The notes beneath the pieces are model-generated. The model did not search any database, was not told the origin of the DNA, and saw only the letters and a list, made by a program, of their open reading frames with translations. Positions 34,714-43,297 of a stretch of DNA of 64,000 bases are shown in pieces. A program made the translations under genes and the position numbers. The stretch covers positions 150,862-214,861 of the forward strand of contig NZ_LMLP01000024.1 in assembly GCF_001421965.1 (NCBI RefSeq), given 5' to 3'. Source of the stretch: Sphingomonas sp. Leaf67. GTDB taxonomy: Bacteria; Pseudomonadota; Alphaproteobacteria; Sphingomonadales; Sphingomonadaceae. The stretch's first letter is position 1, and every line of letters begins with the position of its first letter.

Positions 34714-35160
34714 TCAATCCTTCTCCGGGGAGGCGCCCTCTGACGGGGCGGTCTGGTACGGCAGCGCTTCGATGGTCGTCACGAAGTCGCTCAGTTCGGC
34801 GATCGCGGCATCGATGTCGCGCCGCTGGTTTTCGAGCAGCGCGATCCGGTCACGGCATTTCTGGACGGTGACCTGCCGCTGCACGACGCGGCCGTCGCCG
34901 ATATCGTACAGGTCGATCATCTCGCGAATATCGGCAAGGCTGAACCCGACCCGCTTGCCGCGCAAGATCCACGCAAGCCGCGCCCGATCACGTTGTGAAT
35001 AGATGCGGGCGAGGCCGCGCCGTTCGGGCGCGATCAGCCCCTCATCCTCATAAAAGCGCAGCGCGCGCGCGGTCACGCCGAATTCGTTGCACAGGTCGGT
35101 GATCGAGAAGCGATCGGCTTGCCCGGGCGAGGGAGGGGACAAGGAGGCTGCGAGTTGCAT
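34714..35160 (-). CDS. MerR-family regulator of acyl-CoA metabolism
   Basis: A 148-residue MerR-type regulator. The winged-helix is 'FSITDLCNEFGVTARALRFYEDEGLIAPERRG', then 'RARLAWILRGKRVGFSLADIREMIDLYD' and a C-terminal dimerisation coil (about 95-130). No metal-binding cysteines occupy the C-terminus, so it belongs with the lipid and amino-acid catabolism group (LiuR/PsrA-like) rather than metal sensors. The ATG at 35160 lies only seven bases after the predicted -10, so the mRNA is probably leaderless. It is co-transcribed with the acyl-CoA dehydrogenase and probably autoregulates. Confidence 0.9.
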   Translation of the reverse strand: MQLAASLSPPSPGQADRFSITDLCNEFGVTARALRFYEDEGLIAPERRGLARIYSQRDRARLAWILRGKRVGFSLADIREMIDLYDIGDGRVVQRQVTVQKCRDRIALLENQRRDIDAAIAELSDFVTTIEALPYQTAPSEGASPEKD

Positions 35161-35167
35161 GACCCGC

Positions 35168-35197
35168 AAGCTACTTTACGTTGACGTGAACGTCAAC
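35168..35197 (-). promoter_or_regulatory. MerR promoter with overlapping palindromic operator
   Basis: Minus-strand -35 TTGACG (35196-35191), 17-base spacer, -10 TAGCTT (35173-35168). A perfect palindrome GTTGACG-tgaa-CGTCAAC (35180-35197) covers the -35 and most of the spacer, as expected for a MerR-family operator. The -10 lies seven bases from the ATG. Confidence 0.75.
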
Positions 35198-35654
35198 CTT
35201 CCTCGCCGGACGCTGGTGCCGGTGGGCAGTCGACCCGTTTCGCCGGCTTGCGCCTGACCGCGGTCGTCGCGAATTCGGCGGCGTCGAGCGCGCCGTCGCG
35301 GCCCTTGTCCGCTGCCGCAAACTTCGTGCTGGTTTTGATCGCCCATTCGTCGAAGGTCAGACGCCCATCGCCATTGGTGTCGAGCTTCGCATAGGCCTTG
35401 CGCCGCGAGGTCAGATACTCGTCGCGGGTGATGCGGCTGTCGCGATCCTTGTCATAGCGGTCGAAACGCTTCTGTTCGCGCGTGCGCGGCGATGCGGCGG
35501 GCGGTTCGGGGATTTCGGCGTCCGCCGTTTGCGCCGTCGCGGACGGTGCCGGCGGCGGCGGCAGTTTCTCGGTCGCCGCAACCCCGCGGAACAGGAACAG
35601 CCCCGCCGCGACCAGCGCCAAGGCCGACCCTACCCCCGCCAGGAACCGCCACAT
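35193..35654 (-). CDS. EF-hand calcium-binding protein, membrane-anchored or exported
   Basis: A 153-residue protein. An N-terminal hydrophobic segment (residues 4-24) is followed by a Pro-rich linker and three EF-hand-like loops: 'DKDRDSRITRDEY', 'DTNGDGRLTFDEW' and 'DKGRDGALDAAEF'. The middle one is fully canonical. It probably sits in the periplasm as a calcium-responsive protein; no partner is evident. Its stop codon lies inside the operator of the downstream MerR gene, so its transcription would run through that promoter. Confidence 0.88.
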   Translation of the reverse strand: MWRFLAGVGSALALVAAGLFLFRGVAATEKLPPPPAPSATAQTADAEIPEPPAASPRTREQKRFDRYDKDRDSRITRDEYLTSRRKAYAKLDTNGDGRLTFDEWAIKTSTKFAAADKGRDGALDAAEFATTAVRRKPAKRVDCPPAPASGEEG

Positions 35655-35697
35655 CGCTTACCCCCCCCGATTGCCGGTGCCCGGTATCGGTCAGCCG

Positions 35698-36342
35698 CTA
35701 TCGCCCGGCAAGTCCGAACCACGCCAGTCGCGCCGCCCGTTTCGACCCGCCGGGTGCCACCCGTGCCAGATCGAGCCGCGCCGACAACGCCAGCATGCCG
35801 AGCGGCCGGGCGACCCTGCGCAGCGGCGTCGCCAGCGCCTCACGGGCCAGCGCGCCGGCGGTTTCGGCGGTCGCGGACTCGTCGACATGGTGTAACAGGT
35901 CGGCCAGCGCCCACCCCTGCCCCAGCATCGTCGCCCGGTCGACATCGCCGCCGAGGATCGCGGCCGCCAGCGCGAACAACTGCCCGCCCCGTTCCGCCCC
36001 GAACCGGCGCAACGCCTTGCGATCGAGCGTTTCCTCCTCGATCAACACTTCCCAGCCCTCGACCACCTTTGCCAGCGCCGCGCCGGTAACGCCGCGTGGC
36101 AGCACGGTTTCGGCGAGCGCGGTTAGGACCGGCATGGCGGGCGGCGGGGCGTGGTCCAGCTTGGCCAGTTGTTCGCGCCACCACGCCAGCCGGATCTGGC
36201 CGATCGCCGGCTGGGTCGTGGTCCGGACGACATCGGCCAGCGCGGCGTCGAGCGCCAGCAGCGCCAACAATGCCGCGCGCCGTCCGTCGTCGGGGGCATA
36301 GGCCAGTGCGAGGCTGCGTTCGGGATCGGGATCGATGTGCAT
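35698..36342 (-). CDS. Squalene/phytoene synthase-family protein (short)
   Basis: A 214-residue all-helical protein with the family signature 'IGQIRLAWWREQL' near residue 50 and 'GWEVLIEEETLD'. It is shorter than true phytoene synthases (about 280-300) and I cannot see two complete DxxxD metal-binding motifs; 'ADLLHHVDES' may be a relic of the second. It resembles the NDUFAF6-like, probably non-catalytic branch seen in alphaproteobacteria. No carotenoid genes are adjacent. Function is uncertain. Confidence 0.78.
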   Translation of the reverse strand: MHIDPDPERSLALAYAPDDGRRAALLALLALDAALADVVRTTTQPAIGQIRLAWWREQLAKLDHAPPPAMPVLTALAETVLPRGVTGAALAKVVEGWEVLIEEETLDRKALRRFGAERGGQLFALAAAILGGDVDRATMLGQGWALADLLHHVDESATAETAGALAREALATPLRRVARPLGMLALSARLDLARVAPGGSKRAARLAWFGLAGR

Positions 36343-36435
36343 CGGTCCCGTCAGCGCAGGTCTTTACAGTCCGTCAACCCCGATCTGGCAAACAAGCCAT
36401 CGATTGCGCGACTTTGGCGCTGGGATGGACGGGCA

Positions 36436-38421
36436 ATGATCGGACGCGGACGGGATCGGGGACGATCGGGCGGCTTTCTCACGCGGCTGGTGCACGATCG
36501 TGGCGGCAATACGCTGGCGATGATGGCGGTCGCGATGATCCCCCTCCTCGGCATGGCGGGATCGGCGATCGATACCGCGCGGGTTTATTACGTCAAGGTT
36601 CGCCTGCAACAGGCGTGCGATGCCGGCGCGCTGGCTGGCCGGAAGTTCATGAACGGCAACGACTTCAACGACGCGGCCAACTCGCAGGCGCGCGCCTTCT
36701 TCGCGAATAATTTCCAGACGGGATCGATGGGATCGGAGGCCCCCGTCTTCACGCCGGTCAAGACCGACGCGGGACAGGTCGCGGCGACCGCATCGGTCAC
36801 CGTGCCGATGACGGTGATGCGGATGGCGGGATTCGAACCGGTCACGGTCTCGGTCGCCTGCGAAGCCAGGCTCGAAATTCCAAATCTCGATATCATGTTC
36901 GTTCTCGATACGACCGGATCGATGACGGAAACCAATGTCGGCGACAGCGCCGACCGGATCACCGGCCTGCGTCAGGCCGTCATGAACTTCTACGATACGC
37001 TAGACCGCGCCAAAAAGCCCGGAACGGAAATCCGCTATGGCGCGGTACCCTATTCGGCCAACGTCAATGTCGGCATGTTGCTGCGCCCCGAATGGATGGT
37101 CGACAAGGCCGATTACCAGTCCCGCCGCTATTTGGGTCCCGAGACGACCAAGGCTCCGGATACGGTGGACAACGCCGACTGGGTAACGACTGCCGGATCA
37201 TGGCAGAAAAAGAGCGGTTCGATCGTAACGAGCAAAAGCTTCGGCAGGCCGGAGGATTGTAGCCCGTCGGCAAGTACCGTGAACACATCGCAAACCGACA
37301 CGACGTGGAAGGATGCTGGCAAGGGGAACGGCAGCCAGACGATCACCTATACCCGGACCCGTACCGGTAGCGCCTATTCGACGAAAGTCGTCAATGCGCG
37401 TTGTGAGATCACCGAAACGTCGTACCGCAGTTACGTCGAAACGCGGACCGATACGCGCGTTCCAAACCCGAACAAGGGCCAGACCAAAGCCGGTGCCACG
37501 ACAACTACGTATTGGTGGTCGTACGAGTCGGTCAACGTACCCGTTTCGAGGTTGAAGGGCACGGGTGCGCGCATCAGCGGCGGATCGATTTCCATGAACA
37601 TCGCCGCACAGGGCAAGTCGCGAACGATCACCTGGAATCAGCAGAATGGCTGCATCGAGGAGCGCAAGACCGTCCGGCAGTCGACCTACGATACCATTCC
37701 ATCCGACGCGTACGACCTGAACATCGACATGGTCCCCGATCCCTCCAACGACGACACTCGTTGGAAACCATGGCTGCCCGCCGCGGTGTTCGCCCGGGAA
37801 AGCTTCACCAAATGGTCTGTCCCCGCAGTGCGCTCGAACCTCGACTTCACGAACCTTCAGGACGTGAATAGCGGCCAGAACGCTCCTTGCCCTTCGCCGG
37901 CAAAGCTGTTGCAGGCATTTACGCGTACCGACCTGCAAAGCTACGTCAATAGCCTGATCGTCGGGGGCAAGACCCACCATGATATCGGCTTTCTGTGGGG
38001 CCTGCGCCTGATGTCGCGCGACGGCATCTTCGGGGACGTCGTCAACACCGGATTGAACGGTGCGAAAAATGCGCAGCACCTGATCTTCATGACCGACGGC
38101 GAAACCGATACCGATAACACGGTGTACGAGGCCTATGGCTTGTCGGGGCTGGATCGTCGCCGCACGACGAGCTTCACGACGAACGACGCGCAGAATAACG
38201 AACAGGACACCATCGTCGCCAATCGCCTGCTGGCATTGTGTCAGGTCGCGCGGCGCAAGGACATTACCGTCTGGGTCATCGCGTTCGGCACGACGATGCC
38301 CGCGCTGCTCAGCAACTGCACGACGGAGGGGCGTTCGTTCGAGGCGAGCAACACCGCCCAGTTGAACGCCGCGTTCACCAACATCGCCGCGCAGATCGCC
38401 AAGCTGCGGGTGTCGAAATGA
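36436..38421 (+). CDS. TadG-like pilus/surface protein with von Willebrand factor A domain
   Basis: A 661-residue protein. A cytoplasmic N-terminus and one membrane helix ('NTLAMMAVAMIPLLGMAGSAID') lead to a TadE/G-type helical stretch ('VRLQQACDAGALAG'), then a vWA domain with MIDAS D158-T-T-G-S162 ('FVLDTTGSM'). A long Thr/Ser/Tyr-rich insertion (about 240-420) interrupts the vWA fold, which resumes at 'GKTHHDIGFLWGLRLM', 'LIFMTDGETDTDN' and 'ITVWVIAFGT'. ATG at 36436 follows GGACGGG. The stop overlaps the next gene (ATGA). By family it is an envelope component of Tad-type pili; no tad ATPase or secretin gene is in the window. Confidence 0.88.
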   Translation: MIGRGRDRGRSGGFLTRLVHDRGGNTLAMMAVAMIPLLGMAGSAIDTARVYYVKVRLQQACDAGALAGRKFMNGNDFNDAANSQARAFFANNFQTGSMGSEAPVFTPVKTDAGQVAATASVTVPMTVMRMAGFEPVTVSVACEARLEIPNLDIMFVLDTTGSMTETNVGDSADRITGLRQAVMNFYDTLDRAKKPGTEIRYGAVPYSANVNVGMLLRPEWMVDKADYQSRRYLGPETTKAPDTVDNADWVTTAGSWQKKSGSIVTSKSFGRPEDCSPSASTVNTSQTDTTWKDAGKGNGSQTITYTRTRTGSAYSTKVVNARCEITETSYRSYVETRTDTRVPNPNKGQTKAGATTTTYWWSYESVNVPVSRLKGTGARISGGSISMNIAAQGKSRTITWNQQNGCIEERKTVRQSTYDTIPSDAYDLNIDMVPDPSNDDTRWKPWLPAAVFARESFTKWSVPAVRSNLDFTNLQDVNSGQNAPCPSPAKLLQAFTRTDLQSYVNSLIVGGKTHHDIGFLWGLRLMSRDGIFGDVVNTGLNGAKNAQHLIFMTDGETDTDNTVYEAYGLSGLDRRRTTSFTTNDAQNNEQDTIVANRLLALCQVARRKDITVWVIAFGTTMPALLSNCTTEGRSFEASNTAQLNAAFTNIAAQIAKLRVSK

Positions 38422-38999
38422 TCGTGCGGATCGCGCGCGATCGGCGCGGCGCGACCATCATCGAATTCGCGTTGCTCGCCCCCGTCCTGCTGCTGTTGCT
38501 GATGGGCCTGTTCGACCTGTGCTACCGGTCGTACGCCCAGGCAATCCTGACGGGCGCGCTACAGGCCGCCGCGCGCAAGGGCACGCTGGAGGGTAATGCG
38601 ACCACGTCCGCCTCCCAAGCCATCGACGAAGCGGTTATTCAGCAGGTGCGACCGGTCGCGCCGAACCTGACCTGGATCAGCAAGCGACTGCATTATCGCA
38701 ACTATGACGGCGTCGAAGCCGAACCGTTCGACGACGTCAACAGCAACAATCGCCGTGATCCCGGGGAATGCTTCACCGACACCAACAGCAATGGCCTGTG
38801 GGATTCCGATCCGGGTACCACCGGTCAGGGCGGTGCGAACGACATCACCGTCTATACCGTAGAGATCACCTATCCCCGCCTGTTTCCGCTGACCGGACTG
38901 ATGGGCTGGTCCTCCGATCAGACAATCTCGGCGTCCAGCGCACTCAAGAACCAGCCCTATGATACGCAGAGCGCGGCCACACCGGAGCGGATATGCTGA
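38418..38999 (+). CDS. TadE-like minor pilin with calcium-loop-like repeats
   Basis: A 193-residue TadE-family protein. The prepilin-type motif G11-A-T-I-I-E16 precedes the hydrophobic helix (17-32, Leu-rich), as in class III minor pilins processed by TadV/CpaA peptidase. The exposed domain has two tandem metal-loop-like motifs: D106-x-N-x-N110-xxx-D114-xx-E117 and D121-x-N-x-N125-G-xx-D129-x-D131. They resemble thrombospondin-3/dockerin-type calcium loops, with a cysteine at 118. Its ATG overlaps the TadG-like stop and its end overlaps the next gene by seven bases. Confidence 0.88.
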   Translation: MIVRIARDRRGATIIEFALLAPVLLLLLMGLFDLCYRSYAQAILTGALQAAARKGTLEGNATTSASQAIDEAVIQQVRPVAPNLTWISKRLHYRNYDGVEAEPFDDVNSNNRRDPGECFTDTNSNGLWDSDPGTTGQGGANDITVYTVEITYPRLFPLTGLMGWSSDQTISASSALKNQPYDTQSAATPERIC

Positions 39000-39670
39000 T
39001 GATCACGGCCCGCCGACTGCACGATCTGCACCATGCCCGGCGCGGCGTCGCCCTGCTGGAATTCGCGCTGGCATTGCCCGTCGTCCTTACCATAGGGCTG
39101 TGCGCGGTCGAATTGTGCAATTTCGGCGTCCAGCAGCTTCGGCTGAGTCAGGCGACGCAGACGCTCGCCGACAATATCTCGCGCGTCGGCGTCGACACCA
39201 ACGCTGCGACGCAACAGCTGCGCGAGGCTGACGTGAACGAGGTGATCGGCGGGCTGCGCCGGCAAACCGAAGCACTGGGCGTCACCACCAACGGCCGGGT
39301 GACGATTTCCAGCCTCGAGACGAAGGACGGCGCGCAGTGGATCCACTGGCAGCGCTGCGTCGGGCTGAAACGTGGTCCGGGCTATGATTCGAGTTTCGGC
39401 CGCGAAGGCGATGGCGGAACATCGGGCAGCCCGTTTCGGGGAATGGGCGACCCGGCCAAGCCGGTGCAGGCACCCGATCGCGCGGCAGTGATCTTCGTCG
39501 AGATCAATTTCGACTATCAGCCGCTGCTACCGACCTTTTTCCTCGGCAACCCGAAATTGCAGCAGACCTCCGCCTTCATCGTGCGCGACAATCGCTTGCT
39601 GGAGGAGGGCGTGCGCGATCCGGTGCCGCAGGTGAAGCAACGCATGACCTGCGACCGCTACACCGTCTGA
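38993..39670 (+). CDS. TadE-like minor pilin
   Basis: A 225-residue protein. The motif G18-V-A-L-L-E23 is followed by the hydrophobic helix 'FALALPVVLTIGLCAVELCNFG' in part, the class III prepilin pattern. The periplasmic/extracellular part carries 'DGAQWIHWQRCVG' and ends with 'RMTCDRYTV', leaving two cysteines that may pair. It overlaps the previous pilin gene by seven bases, so the three Tad-like genes form one operon. It is probably a minor component of a Tad pilus whose assembly machinery is encoded elsewhere. Confidence 0.88.
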   Translation: MLMITARRLHDLHHARRGVALLEFALALPVVLTIGLCAVELCNFGVQQLRLSQATQTLADNISRVGVDTNAATQQLREADVNEVIGGLRRQTEALGVTTNGRVTISSLETKDGAQWIHWQRCVGLKRGPGYDSSFGREGDGGTSGSPFRGMGDPAKPVQAPDRAAVIFVEINFDYQPLLPTFFLGNPKLQQTSAFIVRDNRLLEEGVRDPVPQVKQRMTCDRYTV

Positions 39671-39785
39671 GGGTCCATCCGAAATTCACGCGAAGGCGGA
39701 TTTGAAGGCCGTCCGTTCCGGAAACCGGTAGCGTGATCGGCACGTCGCGGGTCCGGCACATTCCCGAACCGACGCGGCGACCAGT

Positions 39786-39813
39786 CGCCGCTGCGGAGGA
39801 TACCGCAGCGGCG
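39786..39813. terminator. Strong 11-bp hairpin between convergent genes
   Basis: CGCCGCTGCGG - aggata - CCGCAGCGGCG, perfect arms, seven bases after the pdhB stop on the minus strand and between it and the Tad-like operon. There is no T-tract on either side, so it may be a pause site or a 3'-end stabiliser rather than a classical intrinsic terminator. Confidence 0.55.
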
Positions 39814-39820
39814 CCGTGGC

Positions 39821-41260
39821 TTACTTGTACGTGACCTTCTTCACCGCCGCGACGACCTTGTCGCTGGTGATGAGCGCCAGCTTTTCGAGATTGGCGGCAT
39901 AGGGCAGCGGCACGTCTTCGTTGGTGACGCGCAGCACCGGGGCGTCGAGATCGTCGAAGCCCTGCTCCATGACCACCGCGGCGATTTCCGACGCGATCGA
40001 GCAGGTCGGCCAACCTTCCTCGACCACGACCAGCCGGTTGGTCTTCTTCAGCGACTTCAGCACCGTCTTGGTGTCGAGCGGGCGCAGCGTGCGCAGGTCG
40101 ATCACTTCGGCATCGATGCCCTCGCCCGCCAGCTTCTCGGCGGCTTCGAGCGCGAGGCCGACGCCGATCGAGTAGCTGACGATGGTGACGTCCTTGCCCG
40201 GCTTCATGATCCGCGCCTTGCCGATCGGCAGGACGAAATCGTCGAGCTTCGGCACGTCGAACGAGCGACCGTACATCAGTTCGTTTTCGAGGAAGACGAC
40301 CGGATCGGTCGATCGGATCGCCGCCTTCAGCAGACCCTTCGCATCCGCCGCGTCATAGGGCGCAATCACGATCAGGCCGGGCACCGAAGCGTACCACGGG
40401 CCATAGTTCTGCGAGTGCTGCGCACCGACGCGGCTCGCCGCACCGTTGGGACCGCGGAACACGATCGGACAGCGCATCTGGCCGCCCGACATGTAATTGG
40501 TCTTGGCCGCCGAATTGATGATGTGGTCGATCGCCTGCATGGCGAAGTTGAACGTCATGAATTCGATGACCGGACGCAGGCCGCCCATCGCCGCACCGGT
40601 ACCGATGCCGGCAAAGCCGTACTCGGTAATCGGCGTATCGATGACGCGACGATCGCCGAACTCGGCGAGCAGGCCCTGCGTGACCTTGTACGCGCCCTGA
40701 TATTCGGCGACTTCCTCGCCCATCACGAACACGCGGTCGTCGGCACGCATTTCCTCGGCCATCGCGTCGCGCAGTGCGTCGCGGACCGTGGTCTTGACCA
40801 TTTCGGTCCCTTCCGGAATTTCCGGGCTGGTGTCGCCTTCCTGATCGGCGGCGTCGAACAGCTGGCGCGCGCCGGTCTCGGCATGCTGCTGCGTCGTGCC
40901 CTCGGGCGCTGGCGGTGCCTTGTCGTCGTTCTTCTCGTCGGCCTTGGGCGTGGCAGCGGCGGCTTCGCCGGCACGCGCTTCGGTCGGCTGGGCCGACTTG
41001 GCGGCGTCGACATCCTCGCCCTCGCCGGCGAGGATCGCGATGACGGCGCCGACCTTTACGTTATCGGTGCCCTCGGCGATCAGGATCTGCGCGATCGTAC
41101 CTTCGTCGACCGCTTCGAATTCCATCGTCGCCTTGTCGGTCTCGATCTCGGCCATGATGTCGCCCGACTTGACCGTGTCGCCCTCCTTGACGAGCCACTT
41201 GGCCAGCGTGCCTTCTTCCATCGTGGGCGACAGCGCCGGCATCTTCAGTTCGATCGGCAT
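39821..41260 (-). CDS. pdhB: Pyruvate dehydrogenase E1 component beta subunit with N-terminal lipoyl domain
   Basis: A 479-residue protein. Residues 1-80 are a lipoyl domain with the lipoylation site K43 in 'IETDKATMEFEA'. An Ala/Pro/Glu-rich linker (80-140) precedes the E1-beta transketolase fold with 'EEVAEYQGAYKVTQGL', 'DTPITEYGFAGIGTGAA' and 'VVVEEGWPTCSIASEI'. The lipoyl-E1beta fusion is characteristic of alphaproteobacterial PDH. It starts one base after the pdhA stop, so the two are coupled. With PdhA it decarboxylates pyruvate; E2 and E3 are not in the window. Confidence 0.96.
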   Translation of the reverse strand: MPIELKMPALSPTMEEGTLAKWLVKEGDTVKSGDIMAEIETDKATMEFEAVDEGTIAQILIAEGTDNVKVGAVIAILAGEGEDVDAAKSAQPTEARAGEAAAATPKADEKNDDKAPPAPEGTTQQHAETGARQLFDAADQEGDTSPEIPEGTEMVKTTVRDALRDAMAEEMRADDRVFVMGEEVAEYQGAYKVTQGLLAEFGDRRVIDTPITEYGFAGIGTGAAMGGLRPVIEFMTFNFAMQAIDHIINSAAKTNYMSGGQMRCPIVFRGPNGAASRVGAQHSQNYGPWYASVPGLIVIAPYDAADAKGLLKAAIRSTDPVVFLENELMYGRSFDVPKLDDFVLPIGKARIMKPGKDVTIVSYSIGVGLALEAAEKLAGEGIDAEVIDLRTLRPLDTKTVLKSLKKTNRLVVVEEGWPTCSIASEIAAVVMEQGFDDLDAPVLRVTNEDVPLPYAANLEKLALITSDKVVAAVKKVTYK

Positions 41261-41261
41261 C

Positions 41262-42311
41262 TCAGTAGGTCTCCACCAGAACGTCGGTGTACAGTTCCTT
41301 GGCGTCCGGTTCGGGCGCGCTTTCGGCGAAATCGGCAGCCGCGTTCACCACCTTGCGGATTTCAGCCTCGATCGCCTTCAGCTCGTCCTCCTGCACGCCG
41401 GCGGCGGTCAGCTCGCGCTTCAGCCCCTCGATCGGGTCCGAATTGTCGCGCATCGCCTGCACTTCGTCGCGGCTGCGATACTTGGCCGGGTCGGACATCG
41501 AATGGCCGCGATAGCGATAGGTCTTCATCTCGAGGATGATCGGCCCCTTGCCCGCACGCACCCATTCGAGCGCGGTTTCGGCGGCACCACGGCACGCCAG
41601 TACGTCCATGCCGTCGACCTGGATGCCCGGAATGCGGAAGCTTTCGCCGCGGCGATAGAGCTGGTCCTCGGCCGACGAGCGGTTGACGCTGGTGCCCATC
41701 GCATACTGATTGTTCTCGATCACGAAGATGATCGGGAGCTTCCACAGCTCGGCCATGTTGAACGATTCGTACACCTGACCCTGATTCGACGCACCATCGC
41801 CGAAATACGTCATGCAGACGCCGCCGTCGTTGCTGTACTTGTGGCCGAACGCGAGGCCCGCGCCCAGCGACACCTGCGCACCCACGATGCCGTGGCCGCC
41901 ATAGAACTTGTGCTCGGTCGAGAACATGTGCATCGACCCGCCCTTGCCGCGACTGATGCCGGCCTCGCGCCCGGTCAATTCGGCCATGATGACCTTGGGA
42001 TCAATGCCATAGGCGAGCATGTGGCCATGGTCGCGATAGCCGGTGATCACCGAGTCCTTGCCGGATTCGAGCGCCGACTGAAGCCCGACGGCGACGGCTT
42101 CCTGACCGATATACAGGTGGCAGAAACCACCGATCAGGCCGAGGCCGTACAATTGACCCGCTTTCTCCTCGAAACGACGGATCAGCAGCATCTCCTTGTA
42201 GAAGGAGAGCAGCTCCTCTTTCGACGCCTCGTACCGCGTTGGCTCACCCGGCCGTTCGCGATTGGGAATGACGGGTTCGCTGATGCGGCCTGGCGCCGGT
42301 GCTTTTGCCAC
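41262..42311 (-). CDS. pdhA: Pyruvate dehydrogenase E1 component alpha subunit
   Basis: A 349-residue E1-alpha. The thiamine-diphosphate motif starts at 'FGDGASNQGQVYESFNMA' and ends at 'FVIENNQYAMGT'. 'GGSMHMFSTEHKFYGGHGIVGAQ' is typical, and 'YRYRGHSMSDP' is the conserved phosphorylation-loop region. The start is taken as the GTG at 42311 (AGG upstream, typical N-terminus V-A-K-A-P-A); the frame stays open further upstream but without coding character. It is first in the pdhA-pdhB operon, 98 bases from ftsB. Confidence 0.94.
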   Translation of the reverse strand: MAKAPAPGRISEPVIPNRERPGEPTRYEASKEELLSFYKEMLLIRRFEEKAGQLYGLGLIGGFCHLYIGQEAVAVGLQSALESGKDSVITGYRDHGHMLAYGIDPKVIMAELTGREAGISRGKGGSMHMFSTEHKFYGGHGIVGAQVSLGAGLAFGHKYSNDGGVCMTYFGDGASNQGQVYESFNMAELWKLPIIFVIENNQYAMGTSVNRSSAEDQLYRRGESFRIPGIQVDGMDVLACRGAAETALEWVRAGKGPIILEMKTYRYRGHSMSDPAKYRSRDEVQAMRDNSDPIEGLKRELTAAGVQEDELKAIEAEIRKVVNAAADFAESAPEPDAKELYTDVLVETY

Positions 42312-42409
42312 GGTTCGGATGCCTCGTTCCTGAAAGGATGGGAAGGAAGCGCCGCCTATGGCGCGAATTATGCCCTCGTGCAACCGAACCTGCCCGTTCC
42401 GGTCCGGAT

Positions 42410-42766
42410 TCAGTCGTCGATGCGGATCCCGCAGCGGCTTCGCGCCGCCGCCTCGCCGGTGATCGGCACGATGAATTCATCCGGGTGGGCGACGTTCAGC
42501 TTCCGCCGGACCAGTTCGTCGACCATGTCGGGATCGGCATGACGCGGATCGAGCAGCTCGACCCGGTTGCGCAGCTCGGCGCGCACCTTCTCCAGACACG
42601 CATATTGCGCCTTCCGCACCGCCAGGTTGCGCTGATACTCGCGATACGCCAGCACGCCGTTCGGCCCCAGCACCGCGTGATAGGCGAAGAAGCCGATGAC
42701 GAGGATCACCAGCGCCGGCCATCCGGCACGTTTCAGCATCTGACGAAGGGGCGAGGGGCGCGACAT
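42410..42766 (-). CDS. FtsB/DivIC-family septum formation initiator
   Basis: A 118-residue bitopic protein. A short cytoplasmic N-terminus and one membrane helix ('WPALVILVIGFFAYHAVLGPNG') are followed by a coiled-coil segment ('EYQRNLAVRKAQYACLEKVRAELRNRVELL' in part) and 'DMVDELVRRKLNVAHPDEFIV', the standard FtsB tail. It acts in the FtsQLB division complex. The position upstream of pdhA matches many alphaproteobacterial genomes, where it follows eno; here eno lies 1.4 kb away across other genes. Confidence 0.88.
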   Translation of the reverse strand: MSRPSPLRQMLKRAGWPALVILVIGFFAYHAVLGPNGVLAYREYQRNLAVRKAQYACLEKVRAELRNRVELLDPRHADPDMVDELVRRKLNVAHPDEFIVPITGEAAARSRCGIRIDD

Positions 42767-42828
42767 GGCGCGTATGTCGGTTATAGCCTGCGCCCACGCA
42801 AGCCACCAACCGGTGCCAAGGAGCCGAT

Positions 42829-43197
42829 ATGCACCTGCTGCACGATCCCGCGACCCTGACCGACCCGACCGACTTCGACACGTTCCTGAAGGTCGATATC
42901 CGTGTCGGCACGATCGTCGCCGCCGAACCCTATCCGCAAGCGCACAAGCCCGCGATCAAGCTGATCATCGATTTCGGCCCGGTGCTGGGCCGCAAACGAT
43001 CGAGCGCGCAGATCACCGAACGGTATGATTGCGACGGGCTGCTCGGACGACAGGTCGCGGCGGTGGTCAATTTCCCGCCGCGTCAGATCGGCAAGTTCGT
43101 GTCCGAGGTACTGACGCTGGGCTTTCCCGACGAAGCCGGCGCGGTCGTCCTGTTCGCGCCGGACTGGCGGGTGCCGGACGGCGGGCGGCTGTTCTGA
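42829..43197 (+). CDS. csaA: tRNA-binding-domain protein, CsaA-like
   Basis: A 122-residue stand-alone OB-fold domain of the EMAP-II/CsaA type. Characteristic segments are 'FLKVDIRVGTIVAAEPYPQAHKPAIKLIIDFG', 'SSAQITERYD', 'GRQVAAVVNFPPRQIG' and 'SEVLTLGFPDEAGAVVLF'. CsaA proteins bind tRNA and have been described as secretion-linked chaperones in Bacillus; the role in alphaproteobacteria is not settled. It is divergent from ftsB with a 62-base spacer. Confidence 0.9.
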   Translation: MHLLHDPATLTDPTDFDTFLKVDIRVGTIVAAEPYPQAHKPAIKLIIDFGPVLGRKRSSAQITERYDCDGLLGRQVAAVVNFPPRQIGKFVSEVLTLGFPDEAGAVVLFAPDWRVPDGGRLF

Positions 43198-43297
43198 CCG
43201 GCGCGCGGGCACCGGTCATGGCGGGTGCATCCGCCGCGCATTGCCGATACAGGCCATATCCGGGGGCGGCGAACGCATCCCGTTTGAAGGAAGAAGG

